Source of the DNA: Betaproteobacteria bacterium HGW-Betaproteobacteria-4
GTDB taxonomy: Bacteria > Pseudomonadota > Gammaproteobacteria > Burkholderiales > Rhodocyclaceae
Assembly (NCBI GenBank): GCA_002840785.1
Contig: PHCH01000003.1
Span: forward strand, 1 to 64,000
Reading direction: 5' to 3'
DNA: 64,000 bases
Shown: positions 38,401-53,400 of the stretch, piece after piece
How positions within the stretch are numbered: position 1 is the first letter of the stretch
Layout of the letters: each line of letters begins with the position of its first letter
Notes under the pieces: model-generated
Told to the model about the DNA's origin: nothing
The model's input: the letters and a program-made list of their open reading frames with translations, nothing else
Database searches by the model: none
Program-made: the position numbers and the translations under genes

Positions 38401-41400
38401 TTTAACGATTATAGCAATGGCAATGCGCTGGGCAAGTTGCCGCCGGGCAAGTATTCGCTCTTGGTCCGGAATACGCAAAATGCTGACACCGATTACAGCT
38501 TCCGCATGCTTGATCGCGATGCGGCACTTTCGCTGGTGCCGGGCACGGCAGTCAATGAAACGATTCCGGTCGGCGAGTCGCGCGTTTATCGCTTCAATGG
38601 CAACGCCGGGGATAGTTATTTCTTCGATGGCCAAAACTCGTCGAACTATTCCTACGTCAACGGTGGTTACCATTACGAATATGCTTACTGGTCCCTGCTC
38701 GATCCGTTCGGTCGCTCGGTCACGAGCGGCTATACCAACGGCGATAGTTCAAATATCGACTTGACGGCCAGTGGCGAATATTTGCTGGTGGTGAGTCCCG
38801 TTGATTCCATTGCTGCCGCCAACGTGCGTTTCAACCTGCTCGCCAAGACGACAGTCAGCGATGCATTGGTCATCGATCAAGACATGGCAGGTTCCATTTC
38901 GACGCCCGGTCAGGCGGTCAAGTACGGGTTCACGCTGGCCGCGCCGACGCGCGTCATGGTTGATGCCTGGGATGGTAGCGGGCTGTACTGGAGCCTGAGC
39001 GGCCCACGCGGAAGCGAAGCCAGCGGCAACGGATTTGGTAACTCTCCGCGTTATTTCGATCTGCCGACAGGCAATTACGAGTTCGCGGTGAATGCAAATT
39101 ATCTGAATACTGGATCATTCCATTTCCGTGTTTCCGACCTGGCCTCGATTGAAACCATAGCGCTCGATAGCGAAACGCTACTGAGCAATGTCGCCGGCGA
39201 CCATTCGCAGACCTATCGTCGGATCGAACTCGGCGAAAGTACGGAGTTGCTGTTCGATGCCGTTGGCAGCAGCAATCCCTACGCTTCCTGGTCTCTGTAC
39301 GATACCCGGGGACAAGTGCGTTCAAGCGGCGACGTCCGCTATGACTCCTCGCGCTTTACACTCGCTGCGGGTAGCTATTACTTGGTCGTATATTCGAACG
39401 GAACGGCCGCGGCCGAATACAGTCTGGCACTGCGCCGCCCAACGGTGAAGAGCGAGGCGCTTGTGACGGGCAGCCAGATCGGCGGCAGCGTGTTGCCAGC
39501 CCAGGAAAGTCGCTATAGCTTCGAGGCAAGCGGCCCGACCTCGCTCCTGTTCGAGAGCCAGACCGACAGCAACGACCTGCGTTGGGAATTGAGCGGACCG
39601 TCAGGTGTAGTGCGTAGTGCGACCAGTTTCAGTTCCCTGGGCGTTCTGACCCAGATCAGCAATGCCGGCACTTATACCTTGCGCGTCTATTCGCAAAGCA
39701 ATGCCGCGAGTGATTTTGCCTTCCGCTTGCTCGATCTGCACACGGTAACGCCGCAAGCCCTGCCGGGCTCCGTGAACCTCGCGCTGACGTCGGAAATGCG
39801 CACGCAGGCGTACGCCTTCGACAGTGCGGCCGGCGATTTTCTCAGTTATCAGGTGAGTAGCCTGAGCGCTGGTGCGGCGCTGAACATGCGCCTAGTCGAT
39901 GCTTCCGGGAATGTGCTGGATTCTCGGGACGCCAGTTACGGCTACAGTCGTCAACTGAGCAATCCCGGCCGCTACTATCTGCTGATCCAGGCCGGGCCGG
40001 CCATGCAGGAAACTGTGGACCTGGTCGGCAAACTGCTGCTGACGCAAAACCATGAATTTCCGTTGGCCGTAGATGCCGTCTGCGAAGGCAGTCTCGATTC
40101 AGGCCAGACCAGCGACACCTGGAGCTTTACCCTGGACGCCGGCAAGCGCCTGCTGCTGGACGGCCTGGCAAGTTCGCGCGTGAACTGGGCGCTAGAGGAT
40201 GGCTTCGGGAACAGTCTCAACCGTTCCGGATGGTTTTCCGGGCCGTTCCTGCTTGATCTGGCAGCGGGTAGATATCGCTTGAGGATTACCGGCAATACCG
40301 GCAGCTACAGCGTGCCTGGCAGTTACGGCTTCCGCTTGTTCGATACGGCGGGAGCGACCAGTCTTGTCGAAGGCGTGGCCGCAACAGGCAGCCTCGCAAC
40401 GCATGCCGCTGCAGTCTTCCGTCTGGCCGGGCAGCCCGGCGAGATGCTGAACCTGGCGTCCGAACTGACGGGTGGCGAGGGGCGGGTGACACTATTTAAT
40501 GCAGCGGGTAACTACGTCTGGTCGAGTTATTCCGTCGGCGATACGCGTTTCACGGTGGGCGATCAGGCGGGAGATTATCTGCTTGTTGTCGAAAGCGAAC
40601 TGGCTACAACCGAGAGCGTCTCCTACAGCGTTCTGCTCAGCAAGCCGCAGGAGCAGTTCGCGGATGCCGCGATCGGAGATGTGCTCAGCGGGCATCTGGC
40701 GACCTCCTACGAATTCCATAGCTATCGCCTGGACCTGACGACCGCGCAGCGTTTGCTCATTGCCGATACCGGCACGGATGGTGGCCTGACCTGGCGCATC
40801 GTGCCTGAAGGCATGGGCTTGCAGCAGGGCGGTTGGCGCAGTGGCAGCAACTTTGAATATCTGGGCGCCGGCCGCTATGTGCTGACCGTTTCCAGCAGCA
40901 ATCACATGGGGGGGGATTACCGCATCCAGTTGCGGGATCCGCTGGCCGCAACGGCATTGCCCGAATCGGGCGTCGCTGGCCAGTTGGCCGATGGCCGGGA
41001 TGCCGCAATCTACACGTTTGAAACCACGAGTGCACAGCGCCTGACGGTCAATCTGACCACGGCTGATCCGAGCCAGTTGCGCTGGGCTCTGTACGACAAT
41101 AACTATTATCCCCTGCTGGATGTTTCTTCGGGTGTGGTGCGCGACACGCAGGAGCTTTCCACCGGGCGCTATTTCCTGGTTGTTTACGGCGTGGGTGCAG
41201 GGACCGATATCGTCGATTACGCCATCAATGTGGCACCGATTGCGCCCTCTGCGCTGATGCTCGGCGAGTCGGTGAGCGGCAGTTTTCCGCTCACCGGCGA
41301 TCAGGTAGATTACAGTTTCAGCCTGACCGAAAAGACGACGGTCCTGTTCGATGCTTTGCAAGGACAGTCATCCGGAATCTCCTACTCGCTCTACAACGAA

Positions 41401-44400
41401 TCGGGCAGCCAGATTGCGTCGTCGATGTTCTACGACAACAACATCATGCCGCAGGCGCTGGAAGCCGGCGATTATCGACTCAGAATCCAACGCAACAACA
41501 CCCTGAACGGCGAGGCCGTGGCGGAGCCCTTTGCTTTCCGCCTGGCGAGCATGCCACAGTTGCTGCAGGGAATGATCGAATATGAGGTACCGGTGAGCGG
41601 AACCCTCGCCATCGGCACGCAAACGGTGGCCTATCAAATCGACATGCAGGCCGGTGACTGGACCGCGTTTACCGTCGATAGCGTCAGTGCCGGCAGCCTG
41701 AACTGGCGTCTGATCGATGCCAATGGCAATGTTTTCTATTGGGCGAGCAGCGGTAATCGCAGCAATATTCACATTTCCTCGAGCGGGCGTTATACCGTGC
41801 TGGTCAATGGCGATATAGCCAACAGCGAGTCGCTCGATTACCAGTTCACGATGGCCCTGGAGCGCCATGTCGACAACCGCCCAGCCGGCGATCCGCTGTC
41901 CTTGGGCTCCTTGACCGACATTGTGGTGCCGGCTGACGACAGCACGAGCTATCGTTTCCATGTGGATACCGATACGGTGATTGCGATTTCGGGCAAGACA
42001 GCGGACGGCCGTTCACTGCAATGGCAGTTGCAGGGGATCGATTCCAGTTTGGGTTGGGGTAACTTCTCAGGCACGAGTGATAGCGCAGGTATTTATCGAC
42101 TGGCGGCCGGCGACTATGCGCTGACCCTGAACGAGACTTCCGGTGATAGTGATGCGGAGGTCTCTTTCATCATAGAAGACCGGGCGCACGCCCAAAGCGT
42201 TGCAACCGAGGGCGATATCGTCAGCATCGGCGCGCACATGTTCAAGGCTGCGCTGGCTGCCGACGAAACACTTTATTTCCGTTCTCCCGGCCTGGCGAAC
42301 TGGCGTATCTACGGGCCGAACAACGACTACAACTACTGGAGCGGTGGTGAAAGCAGGGGGTTCTCGAGCTTTACGGCCGGAAATGCCGGAGAATACCTTT
42401 TCATTCTCGAACAGGATTACTCGGCACTGCCCGTCAACGCCAAGCTTGAGTTGCGCCACCAGAGCGAACGCAGCAGTGCACTCGATCTGGGGACGCCGGT
42501 CTCGGGCAGAATCGACTCTTACCAGACGGATAGTTATACCTTTACTCTGTCCGACAGCCGGCAGTTATTGCTTGATTTGTGTTCCGCCACTGGGTCCTTT
42601 AACTGGCAACTAACCAGTGCTGGCGAGGAAGTTGCCGCCGGGTCGTGGTACGGCAATGCGCCAGCGGATGCCTGGAGCAATCGCTTGCTTGATCTGTCCG
42701 CAGGCAGCTATGTGCTGAAGGTGGCACCGTCGTATGGCGCAACAGCCGCCTATGAATTCCGTCTGAGTGACCTGGCGCAAGCCACCGCGCTCAGTCTTGC
42801 TAGTAACACCCTGATCAGTAGCGTTTCCGGTGTTGCCCAAGTTTTCAAATTTGATGCGCAGGCAGGGGATAGTTTCGTCTACCAGCCCGGCAATGTTTCC
42901 GTCTGGGGTTATTGGCGCCTGGTCGGCGCAGACGGCAGTGTGCTCAGCGATTCGTACTCAAATTATCTTGGTAACACCCGCGTCTTGTACGATCTGCCGG
43001 AAACAGGTTCCTACTACCTGATCTGGGATAGCCAGAATAACGGCGAAACCAACGTTTTCGACAGCGATTTTTCCGTTAGTGTCATCGTACCGGCGACGCC
43101 GACCTTGATTCCCGCGCTGGGCCTGGCCGTGAGCGACAATTTGGCGGATGACGGAACCTCGCGTTACAGCTTCCATGTGGATGCCGAGAGCAGTCTGTTT
43201 ATCGACGCGCTAGATGCCGCCTCAGTCGATTCGTGGGGAATCGCCAATGCACTGGGAGAGGTTGTTGCCTCTGGTCAGTGGGGCGGCGAATCGTCGATGC
43301 TGGCGCATATCCTTGTGGCAGGCGACTACACGCTGACCCTGAAAGGGCCCGTTTTCGATGGGGCGGCGGTCGCCTTCCGCCTGCTCGATGTGGGCGCGTC
43401 TGCTGTCACTGGCAGCGCCAATGGTGAGGTGAGCGGCGACGCAGCTGCCGGGCAGGCAATCGTGGCGCGTGTTGATGTATTGGCAGGGCAAAGCCTGGTC
43501 TATGAACCGACCGATCTCGGCGGATTGACGGGCCGCTACCTGGTGTTTGATGCAAACGGGAATTTCCAGTTCTCCGGTGATGCCAGCCAGAGTTACGTGC
43601 TGCGCGGGTTGGCGAGCGATAGCACCTATTTCCTGGTGTTCGATACCGATTTTAATGCCTACCTGACAGCGGCGACCTATGCCTTCAAGCTGCAATCCAT
43701 CGAGCCGGCAACGCCTGTGGATCTGATCTTGGGGGCCTCTGTCGAGGACACGCTGGGGGCAGATGGCTCGCGCAGCTACCAGTTCGAAATTACGCACAGC
43801 AGCCTGTTGTGGCTGGACATGCTCAATTCCATGGAAGGTAGGTGGTCGATTTCCGATGCTCTGGGAGATGAGATTAACAACGGTTGGTTGAACGGCTCTG
43901 ACGGTGTGCTGATCAGTCTCTCATCCCCGGGCAGGTACGTGCTGACCCTTAACTCGGGCGAGCACCTGCCGGTCAACGGCAACCTGGCTTTCAAACTGCT
44001 TGATCTGGCTGACAGTGCACTGGCCATTAACCCGGAAACACGGGTCGATGGAGAACTCAATCCTGGCAGCAGTACGCAGATTTACCGCTTCAATGCGCTA
44101 GCCAGCGACAGCTTCAAGTTCGTTTCCCATGGTTCTAGCCTGAACGGCGGACTCTGGCGCCTGTATAACCGGAACGGCAGCCTGTTGAGCAGTGGCGATA
44201 TCAACAACAGCGGCAACATAATCAACCTGAGTAATTCAGGCTCCGGTCAATACTACTTGGTGATTGACGGTTCCACAGCCAATTCGAATGCCGGAACCTA
44301 CGGATTTTCTGCCAGCCTGAACCGTGTCGCGCTCGATACGGTTTATAGCGGCACGGCCTCATATTATTCGCCAACGAGCTACAAGCTTCACCTGGATCAG

Positions 44401-47400
44401 GCCGCCTGGCTGGCTTTCGATGCCTTCAAGGCTGCTTCGGGGGGCTCCGGCGACTACTATGCCTATTGGACTCTGACCGGGTCCAATGGTCAGATCTTCT
44501 CGAGCACCCCCTACTACTATGGCCGCGATACGGTGCAGATGCTGGCTGCAGGGGACTATACCCTGAACGTATCCAGCTCCTATTCCTACTACTCGACGCC
44601 GTACCAGTTCCGAATTCTGAGTGCGGCGAGCGCCGAAGCTATGACGCCCGGCAGTACGGTCAACGCTACGCTGACACCGGGTAACAGCACCAAGCTCTAC
44701 AGCTTTGAGGGAACGGCCGGGGAGGTGTACACCTTCCGCAGCCTGCAGAGCATTTCCGGGTATTGGCGCCTGATCGATCCCGAAGGCAAGGAGCTCTTCA
44801 ATTCCTCCTCCTCGACCACCCAGGACATGCTGAGTCTGGCGAAGAGCGGTCGCTATCTGCTGCTCATCGAAGGCAATGCCACATCCTTTTCAAATCAGGC
44901 CTATTCCTTCGTTGTCGCCAAGGCCATCGACAAGGGGGCAATACCGCTCAATACGACGCAAGCCAATACCTTGGCAGCAGGTGCCGTCGAGCGCTACAGC
45001 CTGCATCTCGATCAGGCGGGCACCCTGGTCTTCGACAATCTCGGGACCAATAGCACGCCGACCTGGCGTCTGGTCAATTCGGCCGGGACGGTCGTCTTCA
45101 ATCAGACGATGGCGAACTACTATTCGTACGATTTCAAGGGGCAACTGGCTGCCGGCGACTACACGCTGATCGTCGGAAACAGCTCGGCCGCAGCTTCGCC
45201 CTACGCCTTCCGTGTTCTCGATCTGAGTACGGCCACCGCAGTGCAGCCGGGCACGCCGATGAGTACGACGGTGACGCCGGCCAATGGCGCGCAGGTATAC
45301 ACCTTCGATGCCGTTGCCGGAGAGCGCTATTACTTCGATGCACTGAACACCCAGTCCGAGCTTTCGGATACCTATCTGTATCGCTCTGTGCCGCGCTGGA
45401 CCTTGCTTGATCCTTCTGGACGCGCGATTTTCAGCAATTCCACCATGGGTTCGGCCTCGGTCAGCAGCTACTGGGAATCCTCATTGGGGCGGTATCGCTA
45501 TCGCGATGTGTTCTCCGGTTACGATCAGGAACCGGCGGCGCTGAGCATGACCGGAACCTATACCCTGGTACTTGAGGGAGACAATTCCAATACGACCCCT
45601 CAGGCCAATGTCTCGTTCAATCTGGTCAAGGTCCCGAACAACCCGGTAGTCGTGCTCGACACGCTGCTCATCAAGCCGGCGCCGGATCTGACGGTCAATA
45701 GCTTGGTTATTGATCCTGTAGACAATCTGCAGACCGGCCAGACGGTTACCCTGAACTGGGTGGTCGAAAATAGAGGCGTGCTGGCGACTGCTGGCAACTG
45801 GAACGACCGCATCGTGATCCGCAACCTGGATACCGGGGTGATTATCGCCAACCAGTCCGTTCCTTACGACGCGGCTGTCGATGGTGCAATTGCGGCTGGC
45901 GAGAGCCGGACGCGGACGTTCACGTTGCGCCTGCCTGACGGTTCGGCGGCGGCGGGCCACCTGGGCATCACTATCCTGGCCGATAGTGACAACGCCATCC
46001 GCGAGGGCAATGCGACGGGAACCAGCGAAAGTAACAACGCGCAACTGGTCGAGGTGGATGTCGCGCTGGCGCCCTATGCCGATCTGACTGTGGCCGACGT
46101 CACGCTTGATCCGGCCGGCAACTACCAGCCGGGGCAAGTGGTCAATGTCGCTTGGACGACCAGCAACAGCGGCAGCAGGGCGGTTGATGCGGCATGGAGC
46201 GAGCGCCTTGAAGTGCGCAACCTGTCGACCAACGAAGTCGTTACCTCGGTTGTCCTGCGCGACGATCTGGCCGATGGCACGCTGGATGTCGGTGCCAGCC
46301 GCCAGCGCAATGCGCAATTTGCCTGGCCGCTCGGCGCCTCGGCTTCTGGACGTTTCGCCATCAGGATCATGGCCGACAGCCTTGGCGAAATCGCCGAGGC
46401 CAATCTTGCCGGCTCCGGCGAAAGCAACAATTTAGGCGAGGTGCTGCGCACGGCCGGGCCGGACATGCAAATCCGCAACCTGAAAGTGCTCAGCACGGAT
46501 ATCCAGGCCGGCGGTCTGGTGACCATCGGCTGGGAAGACTGGAACCTGGGCAGCAGCGCGACCGGCGTCGGGTTTGACGACCGCATCGTAGTCCGCAACC
46601 CGGCTGCCAATCTGACACTACTCGATACCAGTCTGGCTTACGATCCGCTGCAGCAAGTCGATGGCGCGGCGCTAGGCGCCATCGAACCGGGCCAGTCGCG
46701 TTCGCGCAGCTTTACCTTCCGCCTGCCCTACGGACTGAAGGGCACCGGCGACATTTCCATTGCCGTGACGGCCGACCAGAATGCGGGCGGCGTCAGCGTG
46801 TTGTTCGAAACCAACCTCAGCAACGATGCCGAAGCCAATAATACGGCCCGCGTCTCGGCGACGTCGGCTGCGGTGCCCTATGCCGATCTGCGCGTGGACA
46901 GCCTGGTCGCCCAGGATGCCGGCGTTGGCGGCGAGCCGGTCTCTGTGAACTGGACAGTCAGCAATAACGGTGCGCTCGATACCGCCGCCGACTGGAACGA
47001 CCAAGTCGTTTTTAGTACGGATGCCGTGATCGGCAATGCCGACGATGTGGTGATCGCGAACGTGCGTCATCAGGGCGGCCTGAGCAAGGGCGGCACGTAC
47101 ACCCAAAATGCGACCATTCGCGTACCCCTGCGTAGCGAAGGCCGTTATTATCTTGGCATCAAAACCGATACGGGCAATGAAGTCATCGAACCCGACACCC
47201 GTTCGGACAACGTCAGTGCCGCCAGGGCCATTGATCTGGCCGCGGCCTATGCCGACCTCAATGTCCTGTCGCTGAGCGCGCCGGAAACGGCCCAGAGCGG
47301 CGAGAACATCCTGGTGACCTGGGAAATCCGCAACGACGGCAATGCCACTACCGATCTGGCGCTATGGAATGATCGCGTCGTTTTGTCTACCGATCCGACC

Positions 47401-50400
47401 CTCGGTGGTAGCGACGATGTCGTCCTCGCCGGCTCGGTAACCCATGCCGGCTTGCTGGCGCCGGGGGGCAGCTATGTCGGGCGGGCGACCATCACCCTGC
47501 CGCGCGATCTCAACGGCGAGTTCTACGTGATCGTCGCCACCGACATCAATCGCTCGATTACCGAACTGGGCCGTACTGGCAACAATACGCGGGTCAGCGT
47601 TGCCAAGCTGCGCGTCGGTCTGGCACCGGTCGCCGATCTCACCGTCAGCGATGTCAGCGGGCCGGGCACCCTGCGGCCGGGCGATACTGCCACGGTGACC
47701 TACACAGTGACCAACCAGGGCGGTGCGGCCACGACCAATGCCTGGCGCGACCGGATTTATATTGATCGTGGTGCCAATGGTGGTTTGTATGAAGTCGCAA
47801 GCGTCTTCTCCTCGACGTCGCTCGACGTCGGCAGCAGCGCTCAGCGTACGGCCAGTTTCACCCTGCCGTCATGGTTTGTCGAAGGCGAGTTCCGCTGGGT
47901 GGTCAGGGCCGATGCCGAGAATACAATCTACGAGCGGGATGGCGAAGGCAACAACCTGAGCGCAGCGGCGACGACGGTTCAGGTGGTGCGTCCCGATCTG
48001 ACAATCAGCAGCGTCAGCGGCCCCGGCCTCATCGAGTCGGGCAATGCGCTGCATGTCGAATGGACGGTTAGCAACAGCGGTGACGTGGCCACTGGCGACT
48101 GGAACGATGTCGTGTCCCTGTACAAGAGCGGCGTCCTGCAGAAATCCGTCGAACTCTTGCACACTGGCGGTCTGGCCGGCGGCGGCAGCTATACGGCCAG
48201 TGCCGACCTGGATATTCCGCTCGGCTATAGCGGCGAATACGAAATTCGCGTGGTCAGCGACAGTACCCGCGTTGTCGACGACAGGAATCGCAACGACAAC
48301 CAGGCGACAGCCGCTCTGACAGTCGGTCTGGCTCCCTATGCCGACTTGGCAGTGACGGCTCTGACTGCGCCGGAGCGGATCATCGACGATCCGGCGCCGC
48401 TCGATGTCAGCTGGACGGTTTCCAATCAGGGTACCAGTGTTGGGCGCAGTACCGCCTGGACCGACCGGGTTGTCCTTTCGCTCGACGATACGCTGGGCAA
48501 TGGTGACGACCGGGTGGTCGGCGAATATCTCCATGATGGCGCCCTGGCCGCAGGCGAGTCCTACAGCCGCACCGAAAGCATCCTGCTGGCCCCTGGCAGT
48601 TCGGCTCGCTACAAGCTTTTTGTAGTCTCCGACGCCAAGGGAGAGGTGTTCGAAAACGCCTCGGAAGCCAACAATATCGGCCGCGTCGCACACGACGTGG
48701 ATGTCATGCCGATTCCCTATGCCGATCTCCAGATTGCTTCGGTGACGGCCGAGGGAACACCGGCCAGCGGCCGCCCGCTACGCGTCAGCTGGGAAGTGCT
48801 CAATAACGGGATCGGTCTGACCAATGTCGCCGACTGGTCCGACAGCGTGTGGTTGAGCCGTAAGGCCGACGGCAGTGATGTCGTTACCTCCTTTGGTACG
48901 GCCAATCACGTCGGGCAACTGGCGGTCGGTGATCGCTACAGCCGCAGCATGGATATCGTCCTGCCGGAAGGCATCGAGGGCGACTATTACCTCAATGTCC
49001 GGACGGGGGGGGCGTCTTGCTTCGAGTTCGTCTACGGCGATAACAATACAGGGACATCGATAGCGATCCCGGTCAGTCTATCGAAGTCGCCCGACCTCGT
49101 GGTCGAGACGGTTTCCCTGCCGGCCAGCGCCCAGGAAGGCGCGCTCATCGACGTGTCGTGGACTGTGGTAAACCAGGGCGAAGTCGCCGCAGCGGGGCTG
49201 TGGGTCGACTCGGTCTGGCTAGTGGCGGCCGATGGCAGCGGCAATGCCGTGTCGCTCGGCAGCTTCACCTATGACCGCGGCCTGGAGTCCGGCATTCGCT
49301 ATACGCGTACCGAGCAAGTGCGCCTGCCCTCGAAGATTGAAGGCCTCTACCGCATCAAGGTAATCACCAACGCCAATCTCGGTGGCGGCGGCAACCAAGT
49401 GTACGAACATGGTACGGCACGCAGCAACAATGCCCTGGTTTCAGCCAACCTGACCGAAGTCAGCATGCTCGACCGGCCCGATTTGCGGGTTGCCACCGTG
49501 ACCGTACCGGAGCATGTCACGGCCGGTACCAGTGCAGCCATCCGCTACACCATCAGCAACATGGGCGCAGCGGCGACCAGCGGTCGGTGGACCGACAAGG
49601 TGTATTTGTCGCTCGACGGTACGCTGAGCGGCGATGACCGCCTGGTCGGCCAGTTCGAGAGCGGCGCCGCGCTGGCGCCCAGCGAGTCGTCCGCCAACGA
49701 GACGGCGATGGTGGATATTCCCATCCGCTATCGCGGCGATGCCTACCTGATCGTGGTCGCCGACGGCAACAACAATCTCGATGAATACCCGAACGAGGCC
49801 AACAACATCCGGGCCGCGCATCTTTACATCGACCCGGTGCCCTTCGGCGACCTGGTGACGAGCGACGTCGTGGCCCCCGATCAGGCGGTCCATGGCTCGA
49901 GCATCGAAGTGCGCTATACGGTATCCAACCTCGGTAGTCAGACGACGCGAGGCGAGGCGGCCGCGCTCAACAGCTGGACGGATAGCGTCTGGCTGGCCCG
50001 CGACAAGCGCCGTCCGGGCGCCAACAAGGGCGACATCCTGCTCGGTTCGTTCACCCATGTCGGCAATCTCGGCGTCGGCGAAGACTATCTGGGTGCGGCG
50101 CAGGTGACGATTCCCAACAATACGTTGTCCGGCGAATACTTCATTACCGTATGGAGCGACACCTACGACGTCATTCTTGAAGACACCCTGGCCACCAATA
50201 TCAATCCCGACGATGCCGCCCAGACCGACAACAACAACTACAAGGCCCGGCCGATCAGCGTGCTCGGCATCACCCCGCCGGATCTGGTGGTTAGCAGTGT
50301 CGTGGCACCGGATGCGCAGGATTCGGGCATCAACTACACCTTCAGCTACACCGTGCAGAATCGCGGCGACATATTCGAAGGCAGGTGGACGGACTCGGTA

Positions 50401-53400
50401 TTCATCACCGACAATCCCGACCTGAATCTGGCCACCGAAGTCTGGGCCATCGGCAGTTACGAACAGCAACGCAGCCTCGGCAACGGTGAGAGCTACAGTG
50501 TGATGCAGACCGTGCAACTGGCACCCTCCGTCAAGGGGCGTTATGTCGTGGTCAAGGCTGATGCCACGCTGTACAACTATCGCTCGGGCAATCGTAGCGA
50601 TATCGGCGAAAGCAACGAAGAAAACAACACGCGCGCCCAGGCCTCGACGATTACCGCCCGGCCGGCCGATCTCCAAGTCACCGAGATCCATACAGAACCG
50701 AGCAACTACTCGGGTGAGGATACGACCATCAGCTGGACCGTGACCAACTTCGGCGACGCCGTCTGGTCCGGTACCCGCAGCTGGACCGATGCGGTCTATA
50801 TCAGTCGCGATCCGACCTTCCTTCCCGAGCGGGCAACCATTCTGGGGACGGTCGTGCACGCCAATGTCAATGGCCTGGCAGCCGGTGCCAGTTATGTGAC
50901 ATCCGGGAAATTCAAACTGCCGGCCGGCACCGACGGGCAGTATTACATCTACGTGATTGCCGATAACTACGACATTCCGGGTGAGTTGTGGTGGACGCGT
51001 CTGCCGAAGGGCGAGAAATTGCAAAGCGGAACCAACGCCGATGCCTTCGAATTCTATTCGGTAGGCCGACCGGCAGAGGCGGGCAGCGTCTTCGAAGGCT
51101 TGCGCAACGACAACAACACGACGCGCAGCTCTCTCGACATTACCTATCGCGAACCGGATCTGCAGGTCGATAACATCGTCGTCTCTGAACCCAATCCTTA
51201 TTCCGGCGAGGCGCTGACCGTAACCTGGACAGTGACCAATCGCGGAACCCGCGATACCCGTACCAACGGCTGGTATGACGGCCTCTACCTATCGCGGGAT
51301 GCCTCTCTTGACTATAGCGATTTTCCGCTGGTCGACCGCGGTTCCGAGGCCGAGGTGATGCTCCGGGCGAAGTACGTCAGCCTTTCCGAGAACAACAAAC
51401 CGAAATACCTCAAGCCGGGCGAGTCCTATACCGTCTCGGCGACCTTCAACCTGCCGGAGTCGATCAGCGGCGATTTCCACCTGATCGTCAAGACCGACAC
51501 GGCCATCTTCAAGGATCCCTGGGGCTATCGAGTCAGCACCATTCGTGACGGATTGCCCGGCCTGGAGCGCCTGATCGACCCATCCGGGACCGTCCTCGAA
51601 TTCAAGGACGAAGGCAATAACGTCAGTTCCATCGCGCTGCCGATCACGCTGGCTACGCCGCCGGACCTGCAGGTGGCTTCGGTGACGGCGGCAGACCACG
51701 TGTACGCCGGTCAGAGCTTTACCGTGAACTATCAGGTGGTCAATCAGGGCGGCAACACGCCGAGCGACCAGACGAGTTGGAACGACCTGATCTATCTGTC
51801 CAAGGACCGTTTCCTCGATGTGAACAAGGACGCTTACCTCGGCTATGTCGCCCATAACGGCGGTCTGGCCGGTGCGGCCAGTTACGATGCCTCGCTGACA
51901 GTAACGGCGCCGAAGAACATGGACGGCCCGTACTACGTCTTTGTCGTCACCGATCCCGCCCGCGCCTGGGGTACCGGCGAAAATGGCCGGGTGCGCGAAT
52001 TCGGCCGCGAGCAGAACAATGCCACGGCCGCAGCCCAGCCCATCATTGTCGAAGTACCGCCGCCGGCCGACCTCAAGGTCACCAACGTGAGCCTGCCGGC
52101 CAGCTCCAATGTCGGGGAAGAAATCCGTCTCGACTACACCGTCACCAACGATTCGATAAATACCGCCTATGGCCGGTGGACCGATGCCATTTACCTGTCT
52201 TCCGACAATACCTGGGATCTCGGCGACATCCTGGTCGGCAAGGTCGACCATATCGGCGATCTCGGCGCCAACGGCAGCTATAGCGGCACCTTGCTCGCCA
52301 AGTTGCCGCCCCTGAAGGACGGCAACTGGCGCGTCATTGTCCGGCCCGATCTCTACAACGAGGTGTTCGAAGGCAAGATCAGCTATACCGCCACCGGGCT
52401 CAATCTGCCACCGGGCGAAGCCAACAACCGCACGGCCTCGGGCGCCACGCTGCAGGTCACCGTTCCGGTCCTGCCGGTCGCCAGTCCGCTGGCAACGACC
52501 CTGAGCCCCGGCCAGAGCCGTCTCTACAAGGTCAGCGTCGCCGCCGGCGAAACCCTGCGGGTCAGCCTGGATGCGGCGGCCAGCGAGGGTAGCAACGAAA
52601 TCTACGTGCGCTACGGGGATATCCCGACCGGCTACGTTTTCGATGCGGCCTACACCAACCCGGTAGCCGCCGATCAGGAAGCCTTGATCGGCAGTACCAA
52701 GGCGGGCGATTACTATGTGCTCGTGCGCTCCCGCCAGGGCAGTGCCGATGCGCCGGTCACCGTGCGCGCCGACCTGCTGCCGCTGTCGATCAGCAAGATC
52801 ACGCCCGACCAGGGCGGCACCGGCGACGACAATCACCGCTGGGTCACGCTCGACATCTACGGCGCCCACTTCAAGGCCGGCGCGCTGGTCAAGCTGTCCC
52901 GCCCCGGTGTCTTCGAAGCAGAACCCGAACGCTGGCAGGTGCTCGACGCCACCCATATTCAGGCGGTGTTCGACCTGCGCAATTTCCCGCTCGGACTGTA
53001 CGACGTCAGCGTCACCAATCCGGATGGCCAGAAGGTCACCGAGGCCCAGCGCTATCTGGTCGAACGCGGTATCGAAGCCGATGTGACCATCGGCATCGGC
53101 GGTTTGCGAACGCTGACGCCGGGCGAGAACGGTCTATACAGCGTTTCCCTGCAAAGCCTGAGCAATGTCGACACGCCCTACGTGCGTTTCGACTTTGGTG
53201 CACCCGAAATGGGTTACAGCGCAGATGTGCTGGATGGCCTCAATTTGCCCTACATCGTTTTCGGCACCAATGTCGCCGGCCAGCCGGCCGGCACGACGCT
53301 CGACACTGCCGGCAATACCCAGACCTACGGCCAGACGCCGACCGACGGCACGAGCCGCGGCGATATTCCCTGGGCCAAACTCGACGGCGCGCAGAACACG

